A DNA stretch of 39,575 bases from Clostridia bacterium (GTDB taxonomy: Bacteria > Bacillota > Clostridia > Oscillospirales > CAG-272), in the NCBI GenBank assembly GCA_017619885.1, contig JAFZRM010000146.1:1-39575 (forward strand). The letters are read 5' to 3'. The position numbers were made by a program, and so were the translations under genes. This document shows, piece after piece, positions 32,552 through 39,575 of the stretch (position 1 is the stretch's first letter; every line of letters starts with the position of its first letter). The notes below the pieces were generated by a model. The model ran no database searches and was not told the DNA's origin. It saw only the letters and a program-made list of their open reading frames with translations.

Positions 32552-33925
32552 ATGGATAAATATGATGTTGTGATAATCGGCGGCGGTATCGGCGGTCTCA
32601 TGACGGCTTATTCGCTGATAACGAACGATCCCGGGCTTAAGATATGTATGCTCGAGCGCGGGAACGCGATCAGACGCCGCGTCTGTCCGATGCTCACCGG
32701 CGCCTCGGATACGTGTCTGCGCTGCAAAAACTGCGCTATAATGGAAGGCATGGCGGGAGCCGGGGCGTTTTCCGACGGTAAATACGTCATCTCCACCGAA
32801 TACGGCGGCTGGCTGACAGAATTCATGCCGGATCAGACCGTTATAGATTACATTGAAAAAGCCGACAAGATACTCGTCTCGTTCGGTGCGACGACTGAAC
32901 GTTTCATGCCGAGCGACGAGCTGAAACAGCGTTGCCTGCGCTACGATCTGCACATGGCTCAGGCTCAGGTCAAGCATCTCGGTACAGACTCCAACTACGA
33001 CACCATGGTCAAGCTCATCGACTATCTGTCCGAGAAGATCAACATCATAACAAACGCGCCCGTGTCCGACATAGACGTCAAGCTGCATACCGTCACTTAT
33101 TCAAACTGCGGCAGCGAGCACAAGGCGAAGGGCGACAGGATAATCGTCGCGGTCGGCCGCGCCGGCTCGGGATTTTTCTCCGACTGGTGCAAAAAGAACG
33201 ACATACCGCTCGAAAACAACCAGGTCGATATCGGCGTTCGCGTGGAGCTTCCGGCGATCATCTGGCAGGATTTCGCCGAAAAGATATACGAGCCGAAGAT
33301 CTGGTACCGTTCAAAGGTCTACGGCGACAAAACGCGTATGTTCTGCTTCAACGACCGCGGTTCGGTCGTCATGGAAAACACGGACGGCGTACTTACGGTC
33401 AACGGCCATTCATACCGCGACGAGGCGAAAAAGACGAAGAACACGAACTTCGCTCTGCTCGCTACGATGAAATTCACCCATCCGTTCAACAACCCGATAG
33501 AATACGCCCGCCACGTCGCGAGCCTTTCCAATCTGATGTCCGGCGGCTCCGTGCTCGTCCAGCGGCTCGGCGACCTTCGCCGCGGCAGACGTACGGACGA
33601 GAAACGTATCGCGGCGTCGACTACGCGTCCTACACTCAAAGCCGTCCCCGGCGATCTCTCGCTCTGCATGCCCAAGCGTCAGCTCGACAACATAATCGAG
33701 ACTATCGACGCGCTCGATCAGATCGCGCCGGGCACCGCGAACTACGATACTCTGCTCTACGGCGTCGAATGCAAGTATTATTCCGCAAGACCTCTGTGCA
33801 ACGATTTCGAACTGTTCGGAACGGAGGGCATATACGCGATAGGCGACGGCGCGGGATTCACGCGTTCGCTGTCTCAAGCCGCGGCAAACGGTCTGTATGT
33901 GGCTGATAAAATACTGGGTAAATAA
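32552..33925 (+). CDS. FAD-dependent dehydrogenase (COG2509-like)
   Basis: The 457-residue cytoplasmic flavoprotein starts with a Rossmann FAD motif (VVIIGGGIGGLMTAYSL, glycines 10-15), continues with the Glu of MLERG, and carries a cysteine cluster TCLRCKNCAIMEGMAGAG near 62-79 that is typical of the uncharacterised COG2509 dehydrogenases. GDGAGFTRSLSQAAANG near the C-terminus is the second FAD-binding element. The substrate is unknown. GGAG precedes the ATG. It follows the NERD-like gene and probably shares its promoter. Confidence 0.85.
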   Translation: MDKYDVVIIGGGIGGLMTAYSLITNDPGLKICMLERGNAIRRRVCPMLTGASDTCLRCKNCAIMEGMAGAGAFSDGKYVISTEYGGWLTEFMPDQTVIDYIEKADKILVSFGATTERFMPSDELKQRCLRYDLHMAQAQVKHLGTDSNYDTMVKLIDYLSEKINIITNAPVSDIDVKLHTVTYSNCGSEHKAKGDRIIVAVGRAGSGFFSDWCKKNDIPLENNQVDIGVRVELPAIIWQDFAEKIYEPKIWYRSKVYGDKTRMFCFNDRGSVVMENTDGVLTVNGHSYRDEAKKTKNTNFALLATMKFTHPFNNPIEYARHVASLSNLMSGGSVLVQRLGDLRRGRRTDEKRIAASTTRPTLKAVPGDLSLCMPKRQLDNIIETIDALDQIAPGTANYDTLLYGVECKYYSARPLCNDFELFGTEGIYAIGDGAGFTRSLSQAAANGLYVADKILGK

Positions 33926-33964
33926 ACTGTTTGTTAATTATTCTTTAAATACCGCTCCTTATAA

Positions 33965-33993
33965 TTGACTTTTGCGTCAGAACGTAGTAAAAT
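33965..33993 (+). promoter_or_regulatory. Sigma-A promoter for the riboswitch/P-type ATPase
   Basis: TTGACT and TAAAAT are 17 bases apart; transcription would start near 34000, just before the riboswitch. Confidence 0.85.
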
Positions 33994-34004
33994 ACACACA
34001 GTTG

Positions 34005-34100
34005 AATATCCGTGAGGGAGTAATTTGGCGCGCAAGCGCTTCGGCAGGATCAACAGCCGGCGGTAACCCCGTCTGGTCCTGTCGGTACGAATAAAGTATA
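34005..34100 (+). promoter_or_regulatory. Probable yybP-ykoY (Mn2+) riboswitch
   Basis: The leader contains AGGGAGTA, a GCGC GCAA GCGC hairpin, and GGCAGGATCAACAGCC, in which GGCAGGA pairs with TCCTGTC at 34077-34083. The GGGAGTA loop plus ATCAACA loop are the hallmarks of the yybP-ykoY family, which senses Mn2+. A transcription terminator follows, then a cation P-type ATPase, one of the known gene contexts for this RNA (for example yoaB of Lactococcus lactis). When metal binds, the terminator is expected to be avoided so that the pump is made. Class assignment is from memory of the consensus. Confidence 0.72.
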
Positions 34101-34103
34101 AAT

Positions 34104-34144
34104 GAGACTCATACATTTTTAAATGTATGGGTCTCTGTTTTTTT
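34104..34144 (+). terminator. Riboswitch-controlled terminator
   Basis: GAGAC and CATACATTT pair with AAATGTATG and GTCTC (one mismatch) and are followed by eight T, 35 bases before the ATPase start. Placed after the aptamer, it is the likely expression platform. Confidence 0.85.
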
Positions 34145-34178
34145 AAGCGTGACACCGCTTGAAAAGAAAGGATATAAA

Positions 34179-36842
34179 ATGAAATACTACCTGAAACCGA
34201 TCGATGAAACTCTGTCGGATCTCGGTACCGGTCTGTCGGGTCTTTCCACCGCCGAGGCGGAAAAGAGGCTCTCCGAGAACGGTAAAAACAAGCTTGCGGA
34301 AGCGAAGAAGGAATCGATAATCCACATGTTCTTCCGTCAGCTCGCGGATCCGATGATAATAATCCTCATCGTGGCGGCGATAATATCGGCCGTGATCGCG
34401 ATCACGCAGAAGGAATCCTTCGCCGACGTCATCATAATCGGCGTCGTCGTTATCCTTAACGCGGTGCTCGGCGTCTATCAGGAAAACAAAGCGGAAAAGG
34501 CGATAGAAGCGCTGCAGCAGATGACGGCGGCGACCTCGAAGGTCATACGCGACGGAGTGCTCCGCGTCGTCAAGAGCGAAGACCTCGTCGTAGGCGATGT
34601 AATCGTGCTCGAAGCGGGCGATTCGGTCCCCGCCGACGCAAGGATAATCGAATGCGCTTCGATGAAAGCCGAGGAATCTGCTCTCACCGGCGAATCGGTG
34701 CCGGTGAACAAAACGGTCATGACGCTCAGCGCTAAAGAAGACGGAAACGTTCCTCTCGGCGACCGCACTAACATGGTCTACATGGGATCGACCATCGTAT
34801 ACGGTCACGGAAAAGCGGTCATCACCGCCGCCGGTATGGATACCGAGATGGGCAAGATAGCCGACGCGCTGACGCAGGCTGACGAGGGAAAGACGCCGCT
34901 GCAGATTAAGCTCGCGGAGCTTTCGAAGATCCTCACGTATCTCGTCATCGGTATCTGTATCATAGTCTTCGCTGTACAGGTCTTCAAGGACAGCAACTTC
35001 ATAAACGAGCTTAAAAACGGTGAATTCAAGCCGGTCATAAACATGCTGATGATAGCCGTCTCGCTCGCCGTCGCGGCGATACCGGAAGGTCTCGCGACCG
35101 TCGTCACGATAGTGCTTTCGATCGGCGTCACGAAAATGTCAAAGCGCAACGCCGTTATAAGGAAGCTTACCGCGGTCGAAACGCTCGGCTGCACTCAGAT
35201 CATCTGCTCCGACAAGACCGGAACGCTGACTCAGAACAAAATGACAGTCGTCCGTGAATTCTGCAGCGACAGCAAGCTCCTCGCGATAGCCATGGCGCTG
35301 TGCTCCGACGCACAGATCGGAGAGTCGGGAGAGGCCGAGGGCGAGCCTACGGAAAACGCTCTCGTCAACTACGCAAACAAGCTCGGATATAATAAGACGG
35401 AATACGATAAGACACAGAAGCGCGTGGGCGAGGCTCCTTTCGATTCGATGAGAAAGATGATGTCCACCATCCACGACAACGGCGACAGCTACATCCAGTA
35501 TACTAAAGGCGCGCCTGACGAGGTGCTCAAGAAGTGCACGCGGATCCTGAAAAACGGCACCGTACGCCCGATCACCGACGCTGACAAAGCCGAGATAGCC
35601 GAGCAGAACAGATCGATGGCAGACGACGCGTTAAGAGTCCTGTCCGCTGCTTATAAAACGTACGATACTCTGCCGGCTGATTTTGAAGCCAAAGCGATCG
35701 AGAACGATCTTATCTTCCTCGGTCTTTACGGTATGATCGACCCCGTCAGACCCGAAGTCAAAGACTCCATCGAAGAATGCAGACGCGCAGGAATCCGCCC
35801 GATAATGATCACGGGCGACCACATAAACACCGCGGTCGCGATCGCAAAAGAGCTCACGATTATCTCCGACGCGTCGCAGGCGCTCACCGGAGCGCAGCTC
35901 GACCGGATCCCCGACGAGCAGTTCCGACGCGACGTCGTCAAATACTCCGTTTACGCACGCGTACAGCCCGAGCATAAAGTAAGGATCGTCAACGCCTGGC
36001 GCGGGCTCGGCAGGATAACCGCGATGACCGGCGTCGGCGTGAACGACGCGCCTTCGATCAAAGCAGCCGACATCGGCGTCGGTATGGGAATCACGGGCAC
36101 GGACGTCACGAAAAACGTCGCGGATATGGTGCTCGCTGACGACAACTTTGCAACGATAGTAACGGCAGTCGAGGAAGGCAGAAGGATCTACGACAATATA
36201 AAGAAAGCGATCCAGTTCCTTCTCTCCTCCAACCTGAGCGAAGTCGTGTCCGTATTCACCGCGACGATGATCGGCTTCACGCTGCTGAAGCCCGTGCATC
36301 TGTTGTGGATAAACCTTATAACGGACTGCTTCCCCGCTCTTGCGCTCGGTATGGAAAAATCCGAGAGCGATATCATGGGCAGACCGCCGAGAGATCCGAA
36401 AGCCGGTATTTTCTCCGGCGGCGTCGGATTTGACTGCGTGTATCAGGGGCTTATGGTCACCGTGCTCACGTTCATTGCTTATATGACCGGACACATGCTC
36501 GAGGGCGGCGCGTTCGAGTTCGTAGACTCTCCCGACGGTATGACGATGGCGTTTCTGACAATGTCCATGGCTGAGATATTCCACTCGTTCAATATGAGAA
36601 CGGTCAGAAAATCTATCTTCACGCTGAAGAATCAGAACCGGTATCTGATCGGAGCTATGGTGCTGTCGCTGATACTGACGACCGCGGTTATATACATCCC
36701 CGGTCTCAACAGCGCATTCGGTTTTACGTCAATCAGCTTCGTTGAATACGCGGTCGCCATGGGTCTCGCTCTGACGGTGATCCCGATAGTCGAATTCGTA
36801 AAACTGATTCAGAGAGCGGCTCTGAAGCACAAAAAGAAATAA
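34179..36842 (+). CDS. Cation-transporting P-type ATPase, Ca2+/Mn2+ (P2A-like), variant P-domain motif
   Basis: The 887-residue protein has the SERCA/PMCA plan: cation-transporter N-domain, M1-M2 (about 49-95), TGES at 170-173, M4 with AAIPEGL (Glu303), phosphorylation site DKTGTLTQNKM (Asp345), KGAPDE near 443, ITGDH near 544, and M5-M10. Ion-site residues of SERCA are kept (Asn685 and Glu688 in M5; Asn712, Thr715 and Asp716 in M6). The usual TGDGVNDAP reads TGVGVNDAP (Val619), so the Asp that helps hold Mg2+ at the phosphorylation site is missing. The ATG at 34179 has AAAGGA six bases upstream; an in-frame GTG at 34149 follows the terminator but lacks support. The riboswitch upstream suggests Mn2+ export. 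Confidence 0.9.
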   Translation: MKYYLKPIDETLSDLGTGLSGLSTAEAEKRLSENGKNKLAEAKKESIIHMFFRQLADPMIIILIVAAIISAVIAITQKESFADVIIIGVVVILNAVLGVYQENKAEKAIEALQQMTAATSKVIRDGVLRVVKSEDLVVGDVIVLEAGDSVPADARIIECASMKAEESALTGESVPVNKTVMTLSAKEDGNVPLGDRTNMVYMGSTIVYGHGKAVITAAGMDTEMGKIADALTQADEGKTPLQIKLAELSKILTYLVIGICIIVFAVQVFKDSNFINELKNGEFKPVINMLMIAVSLAVAAIPEGLATVVTIVLSIGVTKMSKRNAVIRKLTAVETLGCTQIICSDKTGTLTQNKMTVVREFCSDSKLLAIAMALCSDAQIGESGEAEGEPTENALVNYANKLGYNKTEYDKTQKRVGEAPFDSMRKMMSTIHDNGDSYIQYTKGAPDEVLKKCTRILKNGTVRPITDADKAEIAEQNRSMADDALRVLSAAYKTYDTLPADFEAKAIENDLIFLGLYGMIDPVRPEVKDSIEECRRAGIRPIMITGDHINTAVAIAKELTIISDASQALTGAQLDRIPDEQFRRDVVKYSVYARVQPEHKVRIVNAWRGLGRITAMTGVGVNDAPSIKAADIGVGMGITGTDVTKNVADMVLADDNFATIVTAVEEGRRIYDNIKKAIQFLLSSNLSEVVSVFTATMIGFTLLKPVHLLWINLITDCFPALALGMEKSESDIMGRPPRDPKAGIFSGGVGFDCVYQGLMVTVLTFIAYMTGHMLEGGAFEFVDSPDGMTMAFLTMSMAEIFHSFNMRTVRKSIFTLKNQNRYLIGAMVLSLILTTAVIYIPGLNSAFGFTSISFVEYAVAMGLALTVIPIVEFVKLIQRAALKHKKK

Positions 36843-36848
36843 AAAAAA

Positions 36849-36883
36849 TGATCCGGAAGGCAACGCCTTCCGGAATCTTTTTT
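36849..36883. terminator. Terminator between P-type ATPase and convergent gene
   Basis: TCCGGAAGGC and GCCTTCCGGA form a perfect 10-base stem around AAC, with eight A before and six T after. The T run overlaps the stop codon of the convergent gene. Confidence 0.92.
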
Positions 36884-38123
36884 ATTCAAACGTGATGAGC
36901 ACTGCGCGGTCGCTTCCGAGCTCGAACGAGTATTCGTCGCCGTACTTGCTAAGCGGTATTACGCGTTCCCCACTGTAGACTTTTACGTTGCGGCGGAATG
37001 AGCGGAAGCTGATCGTTGCCGCAGAAGGCTCCCTGCCGTAAGGATCGGAGGCGTTGCAGACGAGCAGCGCCGGTTTATCCGGATCCGCTCTGTGCACCAT
37101 CTGACCGATCACGAGTTTTCCGTTGTCGGTCTTTAAGTCTCTGACGGCTCCGGTGTCGAGATGATCGACAGATCTTACCTCGGGAAACGCCGGATACCAC
37201 GGCTCGTTTTCAAATCCGATCAGGTGGGTGGACGTGTTGCGGTACTTCATATATATTTCGCCGAACCGACTGAGTTCCGCGTTTATCTTTTTCAGCTTGT
37301 CGTACTGCTCCGTCTTGTTCCCTTTGTCGTCGAGCACGTTGTTGCACCACCAGCCGCCGGTGTAGCACGCCCAGTTTATCGCGGTCGCGCCGTAGCAGAG
37401 CGCGATATACGCCTGATACCTGAGCATATCTTCACTCGTGAAATCCGTTTCGTGCAGGCCGTTAACCTGCGGGATATACCAGAAATCGCGCCCCGTGCTC
37501 CTGCATGCGTCGGCGACGATCCTGAAATTGTCGAGCATCTTTCCCACGCCTATAGATTCCGGAAGCGGGTACAGATAAAAGTCGTAGCTGATATACGGCA
37601 GATCGACCTTTTCGATATATCTCTGGATATGCTCCGCATACGTCTCCGTTCCGAGCTGACACTGAGTCTGATCTTCATTGTTTCCCGCAACGGATGCGTA
37701 ATTCGGATACAGATTCAGATACGGAAGCTGATTTGTAAACGCGAGATTTACCGTGCGCGCTATTTTTCCGTAGTGATCGAAATCGAGCGCCGACGGCTCG
37801 TCGCCTATATCGATGCCCCAGACCGCGGGATGATCTTTGAACTCTGCTGCGATCTTTTCATACGTTTCAATCGGATTTCTTTCGTGAAGCGTGCCGGCCT
37901 TCGTGCCGTCGCCGCCCCACCAGCCGGGCAGAACGCCCGTTATGATGCAGCCTACGTGATATTTTTCGAGCAGATCGAGCACAGATCTGTCCTTCGGATT
38001 AAAGCATACGATGAGCTCCACTCCGCATTCGCGCAGTTCTTTTATATGCTTTTCCGTCTGAGCGTACGGCTGCAGTATATACGCACCGAGGATCAACCTA
38101 TCGCCGGGTATCCTTCTGTTCAT
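36882..38123 (-). CDS. TIM-barrel glycoside-hydrolase-like protein
   Basis: The 413-residue product lacks a signal peptide. Its first 300 residues look like a glycosidase barrel: LILGAYILQPYAQTEKHIKE, GVLPGWWGGDG, then HPAVWGIDIGDEPSALDF with Glu109 as candidate acid/base, LPYISYDFYLYPLP, and YGATAINWACYTGGWW. The last 80 residues form a beta domain (KPALLVCNASDPYG onward), as often seen in GH42-, GH5- and GH2-like enzymes. I cannot name the family or the nucleophile with confidence. GGGAGG precedes the ATG. It is monocistronic, between its own promoter and a terminator. Confidence 0.7.
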   Translation of the reverse strand: MNRRIPGDRLILGAYILQPYAQTEKHIKELRECGVELIVCFNPKDRSVLDLLEKYHVGCIITGVLPGWWGGDGTKAGTLHERNPIETYEKIAAEFKDHPAVWGIDIGDEPSALDFDHYGKIARTVNLAFTNQLPYLNLYPNYASVAGNNEDQTQCQLGTETYAEHIQRYIEKVDLPYISYDFYLYPLPESIGVGKMLDNFRIVADACRSTGRDFWYIPQVNGLHETDFTSEDMLRYQAYIALCYGATAINWACYTGGWWCNNVLDDKGNKTEQYDKLKKINAELSRFGEIYMKYRNTSTHLIGFENEPWYPAFPEVRSVDHLDTGAVRDLKTDNGKLVIGQMVHRADPDKPALLVCNASDPYGREPSAATISFRSFRRNVKVYSGERVIPLSKYGDEYSFELGSDRAVLITFE

Positions 38124-38146
38124 ATCAATTCCTCCCGTTTTTTTTC

Positions 38147-38175
38147 ATTATATCATCACAGGCGGATAAAATCAA
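38147..38175 (-). promoter_or_regulatory. Sigma-A promoter of the glycosidase-like gene
   Basis: On the minus strand TTGATT and TATAAT are 17 bases apart, about 24 bases upstream of the start at 38123. Confidence 0.88.
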
Positions 38176-38230
38176 GTGCTTTTTGAAAAGACGGGATATA
38201 AATCGGCTGTATAACTGTAATAAATTTCCT

Positions 38231-38261
38231 TGTAATATATCACGTTTTTATGCGCATAATA
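38231..38261 (+). promoter_or_regulatory. Sigma-G-like (forespore) promoter of the spore-protein gene
   Basis: TGTAATA and CATAATA are separated by 17 bases, close to the sigma-G pattern TGAATA-N17/18-CATACTA. The leader to the ATG at 38340 is about 70 bases and contains a small hairpin (GAGCC GAAAA GGCTTC). Confidence 0.7.
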
Positions 38262-38339
38262 CACTCGGAGCCGAAAAGGCTTCCGTGCGATACGATCGTT
38301 TTATCCGTCGCACAAAATCTGAAAGGAAATAAAACTATT

Positions 38340-38531
38340 ATGGCAAAGCATGTAGTACCCGGTGCCAAGGATGCACTCAACCGTTTCAAAATGGAAGCGG
38401 CTAACGAGATCGGCGTCAACCTGAAAGAAGGCTACAACGGTGACCTTACTTCCAAGCAGGCCGGTTCCGTCGGCGGTCAGATGGTCAAAAAGATGATCGA
38501 AAGCTACGAGAACTCTATAAAGACCAGATAA
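38340..38531 (+). CDS. Alpha/beta-type small acid-soluble spore protein
   Basis: The 63-residue protein coats and protects DNA in dormant spores. It has both family signatures: FKMEAANEIGVNL (about 19-31, containing the region usually cut by the GPR protease, Glu22-Ala23) and LTSKQAGSVGGQMVKKMI (about 38-55). The ATG at 38340 is chosen because the family starts close to this point and AAAGGAA lies 10 bases upstream; the open frame extends further upstream without homology. The sigma-G-like promoter fits forespore expression. The gene is the best evidence that the organism can sporulate. Confidence 0.95.
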   Translation: MAKHVVPGAKDALNRFKMEAANEIGVNLKEGYNGDLTSKQAGSVGGQMVKKMIESYENSIKTR

Positions 38532-38547
38532 CCGTAATACCAAAATG

Positions 38548-38580
38548 CCGGAGGAAGCGTTTCAACTCCCTCCGGTCTTT
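38548..38580 (+). terminator. Terminator after the spore-protein gene
   Basis: CCGGAGG and CCTCCGG form the stem around 14 bases, followed by an interrupted T tract. It lies between convergent genes. Confidence 0.75.
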
Positions 38581-39575
38581 CATTTTATTTCGTTTTTCAG
38601 ATATTCGATCTGCACGCTGACGGAATCGGGCGACGTGCCGCCGGCGCTTATCCGCCGGTACACGCAGTTTTTCAGATCGACCGCGGCGTAGACGTCTTTG
38701 TCCGCGTAGGGATAAAACGATTTGTACTCGTCGACACTCATATCTTCTAGCACTTTGTTCTGCTTGATGCAATAAGATACTATCTTTCCGCACAGTTTGT
38801 ATGCGTCGCGGAACGGCAGCCCCTTGCCGGTAAAGTAATCCGCGAGGTCCGTCGCGTTGATGAACCCTTTTTTCGCCGCCGAGCTCATCGCGTCCGTGTC
38901 GGCGGTCAGCGTTTTAATCATCCCGGTAAACACCTGCAGACACGCGCAGACTGTATCCGCGGCGTCGAAGACCGATTCCTTGTCTTCCTGCATATCCTTG
39001 TTATACGCGAGCGGAAGACCTTTCATCACAGTGAGCAGCGCGAACAGATCGCCATAAACGCGCCCTGTCTTCCCGCGGCACAGCTCCGCCATGTCCGGAT
39101 TTTTCTTCTGCGGCATGATAGACGAGCCGGTCGTATAAGCGTCAGAGAGTTTCACGAATGAGAATTCACTGCCCGACCAAAGTATCAGCTCTTCCGAGAA
39201 CCGCGACAGGTGCATCATAATGACCGACAGCGCCGACAGCAGCTCTATCAGAAAATCGCGGTCGGATACGCCGTCGATCGAGTTCATACATACAGAATCG
39301 AATCCGAGCGCGTCCGCCTCGTAGGCTCTGTCGGTGTTGTACGTCGTTCCGGCGAGAGCGCAGCATCCGATGACCGAGACGTTGGCGCGTGCGCTGCAGT
39401 CCTTCAGACGGCCTATGTCGCGCAGAAACATCATCGCGTAAGCGAGCACGTGATGGCCGAACGTCACCGGCTGAGCGCGCTGCATGTGCGTATATCCAGG
39501 CATTATCGCGGTCTTGTACTGCTCCGCTTTGTCGCATATCGCGCCGATCAGTTCTTTCAGCTGCGATATTATGCC
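38580..39575 (-). CDS. argH: Argininosuccinate lyase, 5' end outside window
   Basis: The visible 331 residues are the C-terminal three quarters of ArgH, which splits argininosuccinate into arginine and fumarate. The frame is open to the right edge of the window, beginning GIISQLKELIGAICDK, so about 130 N-terminal residues are missing. MPGYTHMQRAQPVTFGHH and the superfamily signature GSSIMPQKKNPD (with the catalytic Ser) are present, as are TYNTDRAYEADALGF and the C-terminal GTSPDSVSVQI. The partial sequence is collinear with the family and shows no frameshift. Its operon partners lie outside the window. Confidence 0.95.
   Translation of the reverse strand, partial: GIISQLKELIGAICDKAEQYKTAIMPGYTHMQRAQPVTFGHHVLAYAMMFLRDIGRLKDCSARANVSVIGCCALAGTTYNTDRAYEADALGFDSVCMNSIDGVSDRDFLIELLSALSVIMMHLSRFSEELILWSGSEFSFVKLSDAYTTGSSIMPQKKNPDMAELCRGKTGRVYGDLFALLTVMKGLPLAYNKDMQEDKESVFDAADTVCACLQVFTGMIKTLTADTDAMSSAAKKGFINATDLADYFTGKGLPFRDAYKLCGKIVSYCIKQNKVLEDMSVDEYKSFYPYADKDVYAAVDLKNCVYRRISAGGTSPDSVSVQIEYLKNEIK

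Noticed and set aside
1..39575. Mobile elements, phage genes, CRISPR arrays or rRNA
   Set aside because: No transposase, integrase, phage structural protein, CRISPR repeat or rRNA sequence was recognised on either strand.

Overview
The window looks like chromosome of a spore-forming Firmicute of the class Clostridia, probably an uncultured gut or rumen lineage. The evidence is an alpha/beta-type small acid-soluble spore protein gene behind a sigma-G-like promoter, Gram-positive-style lipoproteins, many consensus sigma-A promoters with 17-base spacers, GAGG/AAGGAG ribosome sites, a CIRCE-controlled clpB and a GC content near 50 percent. I saw no transposase, integrase, phage gene or CRISPR array. 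No genus can be named from the sequence alone.

Layout. At 1-4567 (minus) lies a divergent topoisomerase IV pair (parE, parC) followed by the start of a secreted protein of unknown function. At 4739-9370 (plus) are a solute-binding lipoprotein and a large GH106-like glycoside hydrolase, closed by a strong terminator. At 9483-11800 are a sigma-70-family (ECF-like) factor and an overlapping membrane-anchored partner whose outer part has four repeats. At 11905-14606 is clpB with promoter, CIRCE and terminator. At 14611-15960 (minus) are two YcxB-like membrane proteins. At 15961-16451 are a hairpin-rich spacer and tRNA-Arg(TCT)/tRNA-His(GTG).

The most unusual block is 16633-27311 (plus). One promoter precedes an RDD membrane protein, a MalK-type ATPase, two MalF/MalG-type permeases, a sugar-type solute-binding lipoprotein, a surface lipoprotein with an intact staphylococcal-nuclease domain plus OB-like domains, and two surface proteins with five and three copies of an OB-like repeat. 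Each of the eight repeats carries one cysteine pair. Converging on it at 27317-31498 (minus) is an overlapping gene set: a HAD 5'-nucleotidase/guanylate-kinase-like fusion, two tandem DHH/DHHA1 (NrnA-like) phosphoesterases, SurE nucleotidase and a small membrane protein. Together the two sets could form a nucleic-acid scavenging route (surface nuclease, capture, uptake, intracellular oligonucleotide and nucleotide breakdown). This is inference; the sequence shows the gene content and order only.

The right end holds tRNA-Gly(TCC), a degenerate NERD-domain membrane protein, an FAD-dependent dehydrogenase, a probable yybP-ykoY (Mn2+) riboswitch with terminator ahead of a Ca2+/Mn2+-type P-ATPase that has Val in place of the first Asp of its TGDGVNDAP motif, a TIM-barrel glycosidase-like protein, the spore-protein gene, and argH running off the end of the window.
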